From Agromyces terreus (GTDB lineage Bacteria > Actinomycetota > Actinomycetes > Actinomycetales > Microbacteriaceae), in the NCBI RefSeq assembly GCF_009749465.1, contig NZ_WBIS01000001.1:1-64000 (forward strand): DNA of 64,000 nucleotides, read 5' to 3'. Made by a program: the position numbers and the translations under genes. Of this stretch, positions 24,771-32,518 are shown piece after piece. The notes beneath the pieces are model-generated. The model was given only the letters and a program-made list of their open reading frames with translations. It was not told the origin of the DNA and searched no databases. Every line of letters starts with the position of its first letter. Within the stretch, counting starts at the first letter, position 1.

Positions 24771-25898
24771 GTGGCGGGCCGGGGCGCGAGTGCGGCCGCC
24801 GGGCGCATCGTCGGCGTCGACATCGCGCGGGGGCTCGCCCTCATCGGCATGTTCGTCGCCCACGTCGCGCCCTCGGTCGACGATGCGGGCGTCGCCGCGC
24901 TCCTCGCCGTGGCCGACGAACGCCCGCGGCTGCTGTTCGCCCTGACGGCGGGCATCGGGCTCGGCCTCATCTCGGGCGGCACGCGCCCGACCGCCGAACG
25001 CCGGGCCCGCGGCATCCTGCGCGGGCAGATCGCGATCAGGGCGGTCATCCTCATCGCGCTCGGCGTGCTCATCGCGGCCACGCTGCATCCGCTCGTCTTC
25101 ATCATCCTCGACGTGTACGGCGTCGCGTTCCTGCTCATGCTGCCGCTGCTGTTCGTGCCGCCGCGCGTCGCGCTCGGGCTCGGCATCGGCCTGCTCGCCG
25201 TGACCCCCGCGCTCGCGGCGATGGCCGCCGCCACCGAGTTCGTGGTGCAGACACGGCTCACGCCCCTGCGCTTCCTCGTCGACTGGCTCGTGAGCGGGGC
25301 GTACCCCGTCGTGATCTGGGTACCGGTCATGCTCATCGGGCTCGCCCTCGCCCGCCTCGACCTCGGCGCGCGCGCGACCGTCGCCGTCACCGGCCTGCTC
25401 GGCGCCGCCGCGGCCTGCATCGCCCTGCCGCTCGCGTCGCTGCTGCCCGCACCGACGATGGTCGCGGAGGCCGCGTGGTCGCTGCCGCTGCGCGCCTCCC
25501 TCGAGACGTTCGGCAACACGGGCGTGGCCGCCGCCGTCGTGGCGGTGCTGCTCGCGCTCACCGCGTTCGTCGCCCCCGCCGTGCGCCGCGCGACGGTCGC
25601 GGTCACCTCGCCGATCGCCGCCATGGGCGGCATGCCGCTCAGCATCTACACGCTGCACCTCGTGGTGATCTCGCTCGCCCAGCGAACGGATGAGGCCTCG
25701 AACACCGTGACGGATGACTCGTGGCCGCTGCTCGTCGGCCTCGTCGTCGGCTCCATGGCGTTCGCCTGGCTCTGGCGCCGGTTCATCGGGCGCGGTCCGC
25801 TCGAGTGGGCGCTCAGGTGGGCGAGCGGCCGGGCGTGGGCCGACGCCCGGCGGGCACGCGCGGCCGAGCCGCCCGAGCCAGGGCCGCCCGCGGGCTGA
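24771..25898 (+). CDS. Multi-pass membrane protein, DUF418/acyltransferase-like
   Basis: About 375 residues with ten or so membrane segments. GRIVGVDIARGLALIGMFVAH near the N-terminus and GGMPLSIYTLHLVVISLAQR near the C-terminus resemble the DUF1624/DUF418 and heparan-N-acetyltransferase-like families, which carry acyl groups across the membrane. I place the start at GTG 24771 (after GAGGG); GTG 24702 is in frame but would put a 12-bp hairpin inside the coding region. The gene may modify envelope glycans; this is inferred from family and neighbours only. Confidence 0.65.
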   Translation: MAGRGASAAAGRIVGVDIARGLALIGMFVAHVAPSVDDAGVAALLAVADERPRLLFALTAGIGLGLISGGTRPTAERRARGILRGQIAIRAVILIALGVLIAATLHPLVFIILDVYGVAFLLMLPLLFVPPRVALGLGIGLLAVTPALAAMAAATEFVVQTRLTPLRFLVDWLVSGAYPVVIWVPVMLIGLALARLDLGARATVAVTGLLGAAAACIALPLASLLPAPTMVAEAAWSLPLRASLETFGNTGVAAAVVAVLLALTAFVAPAVRRATVAVTSPIAAMGGMPLSIYTLHLVVISLAQRTDEASNTVTDDSWPLLVGLVVGSMAFAWLWRRFIGRGPLEWALRWASGRAWADARRARAAEPPEPGPPAG

Positions 25899-26042
25899 GC
25901 GCAGACGCCCGCCATGCGGCATCCGCCCGGGCATCCGCCCGCCATGCGGCATCCGCTCGCTCGGCCGCGCACGAGATCGTCCCACGTTCGTCATCCCCGC
26001 TTCACACGCGGCGGATACGGTCGCGGAATGGGGAGAACAACG

Positions 26043-26921
26043 ATGAAAGCCGTCATTCCGGCCGCAGGCCTCGGAACCCGATTCCTGCCCGCCACGAAAG
26101 CCATGCCGAAGGAGATGCTGCCCGTCGTCGACAAGCCGGCGATCCAGTACGTCGTCGAGGAGGCCGTCGCGGCCGGCATCGACGACGTGCTCGTCATCAT
26201 CGGGCGCAACAAGAACGCGCTCGCGAACCACTTCGACCGCGTCACCGAGCTCGAGCACACCCTCGAGCAGAAGGGCGACGCCTCGAAGCTCGAACGGGTC
26301 ATGCACTCGAGCAGCCTCGCCGACATCCACTTCGTGCGGCAGGGCGACCCCCGCGGGCTCGGGCACGCCGTGCTGCGGGCGCGCAAGCACGTCGGCGACG
26401 AGACCTTCGCGGTGCTCCTCGGCGACGACCTCATCGACGAGCGCGACGTGCTGCTCACGAAGATGATGGCCGAGAGCAGCTCCAGGGCGGCGACCGTGAT
26501 CGCGCTCATGGAGGTCGAGCCCGACCAGATCCACATGTACGGCGCCGCGGCGGTCGAACCGACCGACGACCCCGACGTCGTGCGCATCACGGGCCTCGTC
26601 GAGAAGCCCGCCGCGGCCGACGCCCCGTCGAACCTCGCGATCATCGGCCGCTACGTGCTGCGGCCCGAGATCTTCGACGTGCTCGAGACCACGCCGCCCG
26701 GCAAGGGCGACGAGATCCAGCTGACCGACGCGCTCGAGGTGCTCGCCGCCGACGAGTCGATCGCGGGCGGCGTCTACGGCGTCGTGTTCCGCGGGCGCCG
26801 CTACGACACCGGCGACCGGCTCGACTACATCAAGTCGGTCATGCTCCTCGCGCTCGACCGCGACGACCTCGGGCCCGAGCTCGCGACCTGGCTCAAGGCG
26901 CTCGCCGAGAAGCTGCCATGA
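26043..26921 (+). CDS. galU: UTP-glucose-1-phosphate uridylyltransferase
   Basis: 292 residues. It makes UDP-glucose from UTP and glucose-1-phosphate, the precursor of most polymers built by the flanking clusters. The nucleotide-binding N-terminus is clear (AAGLGTRFLPATKAMPKEML), as are GDPRGLGHAVLRA, LLGDDL and VEKP. ATG 26043 is preferred over 26028 because GGGGAGA (26030-26036) lies 7 bases upstream. The stop overlaps the start of the HAD hydrolase gene. Together with the UDP-glucose dehydrogenase at 29900 it gives a route to UDP-glucuronate. Confidence 0.93.
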   Translation: MKAVIPAAGLGTRFLPATKAMPKEMLPVVDKPAIQYVVEEAVAAGIDDVLVIIGRNKNALANHFDRVTELEHTLEQKGDASKLERVMHSSSLADIHFVRQGDPRGLGHAVLRARKHVGDETFAVLLGDDLIDERDVLLTKMMAESSSRAATVIALMEVEPDQIHMYGAAAVEPTDDPDVVRITGLVEKPAAADAPSNLAIIGRYVLRPEIFDVLETTPPGKGDEIQLTDALEVLAADESIAGGVYGVVFRGRRYDTGDRLDYIKSVMLLALDRDDLGPELATWLKALAEKLP

Positions 26922-27805
26922 CGGGGCCGGCGGCGCCCGAGGCATCCGCTCGCTCCGAAGCCGGCGCACGAGAGCGGCGGATGCCCCGACTCGTCGCCTT
27001 CGACCTCGACGACACGCTCGCCCCCTCGAAGAGCCGCATCGAGCCGGCCATGGCCGACGCCCTGACGCGGCTGCTCGCCCGCGCCGAGGTGTGCATCATC
27101 TCGGGCGGGGACTTCAGCCAGTTCCGCACCCAGGTCGTCGACGCGCTCGCCGGGCCCGCCGCCGAGGGCACGGGCGCCGAGCCCGACCTCGGCCGCCTGC
27201 ACCTCATGCCCACCTGCGGCACCCGGTACCTGCGGTTCGAGGCGGGCGAGTGGCGGCAGGTGTACGCCGAGGACCTCAGCGACGACGAGGCCGCCCGCGC
27301 GACCGCGTCGATCGAGCGCCGCGCCGCCGAACTCGGCTACGACGGCGGCGAGACGTGGGGGCCGCGCGTCGAGCACCGCGGGTCGCAGGTGACGTTCTCG
27401 GCCCTCGGCCAGGCGGCGCCCGTCGCGGCGAAGGTGCGATGGGATCCGACCGGCGCGAAGAAGGCCGCCCTGCGCGCCGCGGTCGCCGCCGACGTGCCCG
27501 ACCTCGAGGTGCGCTCGGGCGGTTCCACCTCGATCGACATCACCCGCAAGGGCGTCGACAAGGCGTACGGCATGCGGCGCCTGCTCGACGCGACCGGCAT
27601 CGACGCGGCCGACATGCTCTTCGTCGGCGACCGCCTCGACCCCGACGGCAACGACTTCCCGGTCGTCGCCACCGGGGTGCCCTGCGTGGCCGTCGAGGGG
27701 TGGCGCGACACGCTCGTCGTGATCGACGGGCTCGTGGGGGCTGCGCCGGCGGTCGCCGGGACGCCTTCGGTCGCCCCGGCGCCCGCCCCGGCGCCCGCGC
27801 AATGA
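26918..27805 (+). CDS. HAD-superfamily (subclass IIB) hydrolase
   Basis: 295 residues. The HAD motif I is LVAFDLDDTLAPS with both aspartates (about residue 25 onward); a type IIB cap follows, and the C-terminal motif IV is FVGDRLDPDGND. The region IISGGDFSQF and the overall form resemble phosphomannomutase-like and sugar-phosphatase members of the HAD-IIB group. The ATG overlaps the galU stop, so it is co-translated with galU and may act on a sugar phosphate. The C-terminus ends in an Ala/Pro repeat. Exact substrate unknown. Confidence 0.8.
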   Translation: MTGPAAPEASARSEAGARERRMPRLVAFDLDDTLAPSKSRIEPAMADALTRLLARAEVCIISGGDFSQFRTQVVDALAGPAAEGTGAEPDLGRLHLMPTCGTRYLRFEAGEWRQVYAEDLSDDEAARATASIERRAAELGYDGGETWGPRVEHRGSQVTFSALGQAAPVAAKVRWDPTGAKKAALRAAVAADVPDLEVRSGGSTSIDITRKGVDKAYGMRRLLDATGIDAADMLFVGDRLDPDGNDFPVVATGVPCVAVEGWRDTLVVIDGLVGAAPAVAGTPSVAPAPAPAPAQ

Positions 27806-27810
27806 AGATC

Positions 27811-27862
27811 GTGTTAACTCTGGTGTCCGGCGGGTTGCGGGGGCCCGCGCCGGAGGTACGTT
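27811..27862 (+). promoter_or_regulatory. Promoter with GTTAMNTCT motif, site A
   Basis: GTTAACTCT at 27813-27821 is followed 44 bases later (first base to first base) by a -10-like TACGTT at 27857-27862. TTGCGG (27835-27840) could be a -35 element. GTGTC recurs about 10 bases after GTTAA, giving a direct-repeat character. It precedes the secreted hydrolase-like gene at 27926. Confidence 0.6.
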
Positions 27863-27925
27863 CCCATCAACGGGGGCACAGCGACGTCACCGACCCCCGA
27901 CTCGAGCGAGGGAGACGGACCACAC

Positions 27926-28828
27926 GTGAACGATGAACATCCCGCTGCATCCCGCGACGGCATCCGACGCCGCACCATCATCATCGGCGCGGCCGCCGGG
28001 CTCGTGACCGCGGCCACCTCGGCCGCCCTGCCCGCCGTCGCGGCGCCGACGTACTCGCCGATCCCGAAACTGCCGTTCGAGGTGTCGCGCCTCGACACGC
28101 AGGTCACGAGCATCGGCAAGAAGAAGTACGAGGCGATCGACGTGCTCTACCAGGGCGACCGCATGCGCCTCTTCGTGCCGCACGCGTCGCCGCCGAAGAC
28201 CTCCGTCGGCGTGCTCTGGTACTACCACTCGAACGGCAGCGACTACACCTCGCTCACGAACGTCTACAAGTGGAGCGCCATGATGGCCGTCGACGCCGGC
28301 GCGGTGTGCATCTGCGCCGACTACGGCGGAAGCCTCTGGACCTCGCAGCCCTCGCTCACCGCGCAGCAGAACGCCACCCGCTACATGGGCAACGTCTGGA
28401 AGATCGCGGTCAGCTTCATGCGCGCCAACTCCGGCGGCGGGCCGCTGATGACCTACGCGTACGGCACGAAGATGGTGCCCGCCGTTCGCGGCATGTACAT
28501 GGCCAGTGCGGCGTACGACATGGAAGACCTCTACGACCGCGACCCCGTGCGCATCCCGCCGGTGTACGGCTTCAACCGCGACCTCGCCGTCGCCACGAAC
28601 CCGGCGCGGCTGCCGCAGTCCTCGTGGGTCGGCACGCGCATCCGCACGGTCGTCTCGATGTCGGACCCGCTCGTGCCGCCGCCCCAGCACACGCTCGCGC
28701 TCGTCGACAAGGCCGCGCCCGTCGCGCGCGAGACGAGCGTCGAGTACCACGACGGCGGGCACCGCGTGCCCGACTGGACGAGCACCGACATGATCGCCAC
28801 GTTCAAGCGGTGGCTCGCCGAGGGCTGA
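27926..28828 (+). CDS. Exported alpha/beta-hydrolase-like protein
   Basis: 300 residues. The N-terminus has a twin-arginine-like signal (RRRTIIIGAAAGL, then a hydrophobic stretch ending AVAAP), so export is likely. The rest looks like an alpha/beta-hydrolase fold: VGVLWYYHSNGSDY, SMSDPLVPPP and a late DGGHR that could supply the histidine. The usual G-x-S-x-G nucleophile elbow is not evident; the equivalent region reads YAYGTKM, so catalysis is doubtful. The GTG at 27926 follows GAGGGAGA. It is transcribed from the motif-bearing promoter at site A, with the nitroreductase-like gene behind it. Confidence 0.6.
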   Translation: MNDEHPAASRDGIRRRTIIIGAAAGLVTAATSAALPAVAAPTYSPIPKLPFEVSRLDTQVTSIGKKKYEAIDVLYQGDRMRLFVPHASPPKTSVGVLWYYHSNGSDYTSLTNVYKWSAMMAVDAGAVCICADYGGSLWTSQPSLTAQQNATRYMGNVWKIAVSFMRANSGGGPLMTYAYGTKMVPAVRGMYMASAAYDMEDLYDRDPVRIPPVYGFNRDLAVATNPARLPQSSWVGTRIRTVVSMSDPLVPPPQHTLALVDKAAPVARETSVEYHDGGHRVPDWTSTDMIATFKRWLAEG

Positions 28829-28853
28829 GCACCACGACAGAGGGGGAGACTCC

Positions 28854-29795
28854 ATGCTCGACACGATCAAGAAGCCGCTGCGCGGGCCCGTGCGGCGCGC
28901 CAAGCGCGGCTGGCTCATGTACGCCGAGTTCCTGCGCGACTACCGCCGGTACCGCGACTCGGCCGCGCCGCCCGACGACGCCGTCACCGACGTCGTCTCG
29001 GGCGTGAACCTCGAGGCCCAGCTCACGAAGGACTACCACCGGGTCGAGAAGGGGCTGAGCCTCAGGCAGCCCAAGCAGCCGTTCGGCGCGGCCGTCGAGC
29101 AGCGGCTCTCGATGCTCATCCCGGTGGCCGGCGCGCAGGCCGCCGAAGCGCCCTACCTCCGGTTCGCCGAGGACGCGAAGGGCGCGCTCGGGGCGTGGAA
29201 CGGCGGCGGCGCCGTCGACGACGACGTGAGCCCGCCGGCCATGCCGGTGCCGCTCTTCGGCGCCGTCGAGATGGACCGCTTCTTCGCGACCCGGCACAGC
29301 GTGCGCGACTTCGACGAGAGCAGGCCCGTCGAGCCCGCGACCCTCGAGGAGGCGGTGCGCCTCACGACGTACACGCCCTCGGTCTGCAACCGGCAGGCGG
29401 GCCGCGTGCACGCGTTCAGCGGCGAGGCCGACGCCGCGCGCATCCTCGCGCACCAGAACGGCAACGCCGGGTTCCGCCACCAGGTGCGCTCGGTGCTCGT
29501 CGTCACTGTCGAGCGCGGCCTGTTCGCCGGCGCGACCGAACGCAACCAGCGGTGGGTCGACGGCGGCCTCTTCGCGATGACCCTCGTGTGGGCGCTGCAC
29601 GGGCTCGGCGTGAGCTCGTGCATGCTCAACTGGTCGATGACGAACGCGCAGACCGACGCACTTCGGCGCGAGGCCGGCATCCCCGACAGCGAAGACGTCA
29701 TCTGCCTCATCGCGATCGGCTACCCGCCCGAGCAGGGCTTCCGGGTCGCGCGCTCGCCGCGGCGCCCCATCGGCCAGGTGCTCACCGTCCACTAG
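28854..29795 (+). CDS. Nitroreductase-family protein
   Basis: 313 residues. After a basic N-terminal helix and an unassigned region (about 1-140), the C-terminal part matches the FMN-dependent nitroreductase fold: FFATRHSVRDFDESRPV, TPSVCNRQAGRVHAF, RWVDGGLFAMTLVWALH and IAIGYPPEQG. Proteins of this kind occur in polysaccharide clusters, where some modify sugars or process polymer-linked groups; the reaction here is unknown. The ATG at 28854 follows GGGGGAG and lies 25 bases after the hydrolase-like gene, so the two form an operon. It ends just before a strong hairpin. Confidence 0.75.
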   Translation: MLDTIKKPLRGPVRRAKRGWLMYAEFLRDYRRYRDSAAPPDDAVTDVVSGVNLEAQLTKDYHRVEKGLSLRQPKQPFGAAVEQRLSMLIPVAGAQAAEAPYLRFAEDAKGALGAWNGGGAVDDDVSPPAMPVPLFGAVEMDRFFATRHSVRDFDESRPVEPATLEEAVRLTTYTPSVCNRQAGRVHAFSGEADAARILAHQNGNAGFRHQVRSVLVVTVERGLFAGATERNQRWVDGGLFAMTLVWALHGLGVSSCMLNWSMTNAQTDALRREAGIPDSEDVICLIAIGYPPEQGFRVARSPRRPIGQVLTVH

Positions 29796-29801
29796 GCACG
29801 A

Positions 29802-29849
29802 ACGAGCGGATGCCTCGGGCCGGACATCGGCTCCGAGGCATCCGCTCGT
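29802..29849. terminator. 17-bp stem terminator between convergent genes
   Basis: ACGAGCGGATGCCTCGG (29802-29818) pairs perfectly with its reverse complement at 29833-29849, leaving a 14-base loop. It lies 6 bases after the nitroreductase stop and 50 bases beyond the end of the UDP-glucose dehydrogenase gene on the other strand, so it can serve both. The stem contains the genome-frequent word GCGGATGCC. Confidence 0.8.
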
Positions 29850-29878
29850 CGTGTGCTCGTCGTGTGCTCGTCGTGTGC
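29846..29878. repeat. Three perfect 11-bp direct repeats
   Basis: TCGTCGTGTGC occurs three times without gaps, starting at 29846, 29857 and 29868, directly abutting the terminator hairpin. No coding function is evident. Confidence 0.85.
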
Positions 29879-29899
29879 GCGTGCGTGACGGCGCGCCCG

Positions 29900-31216
29900 T
29901 CAGGGGCGGCCGAGCCCCTGGTACGTCCAACCCGCGGCCCGCCATGCCTTCGGGTCGAGGCAGTTGCGACCGTCGATGACCTTGCGCGTGCCGACCAGCT
30001 CGCCCGCCCACACCGGGTCCATGTGCCGGTACTCGTTCCACTCGGTCACGAGCACGACGAGGTCGGCGCCGCTCAGCACCGCCTCGAGGTCGTCGTCGAA
30101 CTCGAGCTGCGGATGCATTCGCCTCGAGTTCTCGATCGCCTCGGGGTCGATCGCGACGACGTCGGCGCCGAGCCCGCGCAGGCGCACCGCGACGTCGATG
30201 GCGGGGGAGTCGCGGATGTCGTCGGAGAACGGCTTGAACGCCAGCCCGAGCACCGCGACCTTCTTGCCGTGCGGCTCGCGGTCGAGGGCGTCGACCGCGA
30301 GATCGACGACCCGTTGGCGGCGACGCAGGTTGATCGCGTCGACCTCCTTGAGGAACGCGACCGACTCGCCGCGGCCGATCTCCTCGGCGCGCGCGGTGAA
30401 CGCGCGGATGTCCTTCGGCAGGCAGCCGCCGCCGAAGCCGACGCCCGCCCCGAGGAACCGGCGCCCGATGCGCACGTCGAGGCCGATCGCGTCGGCAAGC
30501 TGCGTCACGTCGGCGCCGGTCACCTCGGCGATCTCGGCCATCGCGTTGATGAACGAGATCTTCGTCGCGAGGAACGCGTTCGCCGAGACCTTCACGAGCT
30601 CGGCCGTCGCGTAGTCGGTGACGATGAGCGGCGTCTCGGCGGCCAGCGCCTGCGCGTACACCTCGGAGAGCATCGCCTCGGCCGTGGCCGCCGCCTCGGC
30701 GTCGACCGGCACGCCGTACACGAGGCGGTCGGGGCTGATCGTGTCCTTCACCGCGAAGCCCTCGCGCAGGAACTCGGGGTTCCACGCCAGGAACGCGCCC
30801 GTGCCGCTGTCGGCGATGCGGGCCGCCAACCGCTCGGCCGTGCCCACCGGAACCGTCGACTTGCCCACGATGAGGTCGCCCGCCGAGACGTGCTCGAGCA
30901 GCCCCTCGACCGCGGCGTCCACGTAGCTCAGGTCGGCCGAGAACGAGCCGCGCAGCTGGGGCGTGCCCACCGCCACGAAGTGCACGGACGCGCCCGCGAC
31001 ATCCGCCATGTCGGTCGAGAAGGTCAGGCGACCGGATGCCACGGCCGAACGCAGCAGCTCGGGCAGGCCGGGCTCGAAGAACGGCGCCTCGCCCACCGCG
31101 AGGCGGGCGATCTTCGCGGCATCCACGTCGATGCCGACCACCTCGTGGCCGAGCTCCGCCATGCTCGCGGCATGCACCGCCCCGAGGTATCCGCACCCGA
31201 TCACTGAAACTCGCAC
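29900..31216 (-). CDS. UDP-glucose 6-dehydrogenase
   Basis: 438 residues. It oxidises UDP-glucose to UDP-glucuronate with two NAD+. The N-terminal Rossmann motif is IGCGYLGAVHAAS; VGKSTVPVGTAE and NPEFLREG follow; the catalytic cysteine lies in GGGCLPKD (about 265); and the C-terminal domain has GLAFKPFSDDIRDSP. The length fits UDP-glucose/GDP-mannose dehydrogenases; the UDP-glucose specificity is inferred from the sequence type and from galU nearby. The GTG at 31216 is preceded by GAGAGG. It stands alone on the minus strand, divergent from cluster 2. Confidence 0.9.
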   Translation of the reverse strand: MRVSVIGCGYLGAVHAASMAELGHEVVGIDVDAAKIARLAVGEAPFFEPGLPELLRSAVASGRLTFSTDMADVAGASVHFVAVGTPQLRGSFSADLSYVDAAVEGLLEHVSAGDLIVGKSTVPVGTAERLAARIADSGTGAFLAWNPEFLREGFAVKDTISPDRLVYGVPVDAEAAATAEAMLSEVYAQALAAETPLIVTDYATAELVKVSANAFLATKISFINAMAEIAEVTGADVTQLADAIGLDVRIGRRFLGAGVGFGGGCLPKDIRAFTARAEEIGRGESVAFLKEVDAINLRRRQRVVDLAVDALDREPHGKKVAVLGLAFKPFSDDIRDSPAIDVAVRLRGLGADVVAIDPEAIENSRRMHPQLEFDDDLEAVLSGADLVVLVTEWNEYRHMDPVWAGELVGTRKVIDGRNCLDPKAWRAAGWTYQGLGRP

Positions 31217-31308
31217 GTCAGCCGCCTCTCATCACGATGGACCGGCGTGGAACGCCCCACCGGTCCTGCCCCAGTTCTAGCAGAGCCCCGTTGAGGGTTG
31301 TTTCCCTG

Positions 31309-31371
31309 CGGTTACATCTGGGTGTCGTTCAAGCGAACCCTCTTCGGCGGGCTCGAACCGGCGGCTAGTGT
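31309..31371 (+). promoter_or_regulatory. Promoter with GTTAMNTCT motif, site B
   Basis: GTTACATCT at 31311-31319, then GTGTC 11 bases after the first G. A -10-like TAGTGT lies at 31366-31371, 55 bases from the motif, one helical turn more than at sites A, C and D. No good -35 element is seen. It precedes the cluster 2 operon that starts at 31436. Confidence 0.55.
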
Positions 31372-31435
31372 CGTGCTCAGGTTCACCGTCGTTCCCTGAA
31401 TCCCGCTCAACTGCCGACTTAGGGGGTGTCGCACC

Positions 31436-32518
31436 GTGCCGATCTCCGCAGCATCCACGACCGACGATCGACGGCCGTCCGCCGGGGCTTCGGCGTCGGC
31501 CGACCGGCCCGTCCGCGACCTGACCGTGCTGCACTCGCTGCACCCGCCCGACGGCACGACCCAGTTCGTCGACCAGATGGTCGAGGGGGCGCCCGGTCAC
31601 GTGCGCATCGAGTTCTTCTCGTGGCGCACCGCGCTCACGGGCCGCTACGACGTCTTCCACGTGCACTGGCCCGAACTGCTCATCCGTCGGCGCAGCGCCG
31701 TGCGCCGGTTCCTGCTGCGCCGCGCCCTCGACGTGCTGATGCTCCGGCTTCGCGTGCAGCGCATCCCGCTCGTGTGGACCGCGCACAACGTCGAACCCCA
31801 CGAGCGCGGAGAGGCCGGCGAGCGACGCTCGCTCGCGCGCTTCACGAAGGCGGTCGACCTCGTCGTGCGGCTGAACCCGACCACCGTGCCGCCCGTCGGC
31901 GCCGAGCGGGCCGAGGTCATCACCGTGCTGCACGGCCACTACCGGTCGAGCCTCTCGGCCTACCCGGCGGCGACCGCGCAGCCCGGCCGGCTCCTCTACT
32001 TCGGCATCATCCGCCCCTACAAGGGCGTGCCGCACCTCATCGACTGCTTCGCGCAGCTCGCCGACCCCGAGCTGACGCTGCGCATCGTCGGCAAGCCGCA
32101 CGCCGGCCAGGGCGAGATCATCGAGGCCGCCACCCACGCCGACCCCCGCGTCACCGCGCGGCTCGAATTCGTCGACGACGACGTCGTGGTCGACGAGGTC
32201 ACCGCCTCCGAACTCGTCGTGCTGCCGTACCGCGAGCAGATGCACAACTCGGGGGTGCTCCTCGCCGCGCTCTCGCTCGGCCGGCCCGTGCTCGTGCCCG
32301 CCTCGCCCACCAACCAGGCGCTCGCCGACGAGGTGGGCGCGCCGTGGATCATCCAGTACGAGGGCGACCTCGACGCCGCGAAGCTCGAGGCGGGCCTCGC
32401 CGCGGCCCGGCGCATCCCTGCAGGCGCAGAGCCCGACCTGGGCCTCCGCGACTGGGAGCACATCGGCCGCCAGCTCGCCGACGGCTATCGCGACGCGATC
32501 GAACGGCTGCGGGCATGA
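31436..32518 (+). CDS. Glycosyltransferase, first gene of cluster 2
   Basis: 360 residues, GT-B type. It has VFHVHWPELLIRR, TAHNVEPHERG, YFGIIRPYKGVPHLIDCF and LPYREQMHNSGVLLAALSLGRP, the same landmarks as the minus-strand enzyme at 16143 in cluster 1; it is in ordinary high-GC code, unlike that copy. The GTG at 31436 follows AGGGGG. Transcription probably starts from the motif-bearing promoter about 60 bases upstream. Its stop overlaps the flippase start. Donor and acceptor unknown. Confidence 0.8.
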   Translation: MPISAASTTDDRRPSAGASASADRPVRDLTVLHSLHPPDGTTQFVDQMVEGAPGHVRIEFFSWRTALTGRYDVFHVHWPELLIRRRSAVRRFLLRRALDVLMLRLRVQRIPLVWTAHNVEPHERGEAGERRSLARFTKAVDLVVRLNPTTVPPVGAERAEVITVLHGHYRSSLSAYPAATAQPGRLLYFGIIRPYKGVPHLIDCFAQLADPELTLRIVGKPHAGQGEIIEAATHADPRVTARLEFVDDDVVVDEVTASELVVLPYREQMHNSGVLLAALSLGRPVLVPASPTNQALADEVGAPWIIQYEGDLDAAKLEAGLAAARRIPAGAEPDLGLRDWEHIGRQLADGYRDAIERLRA

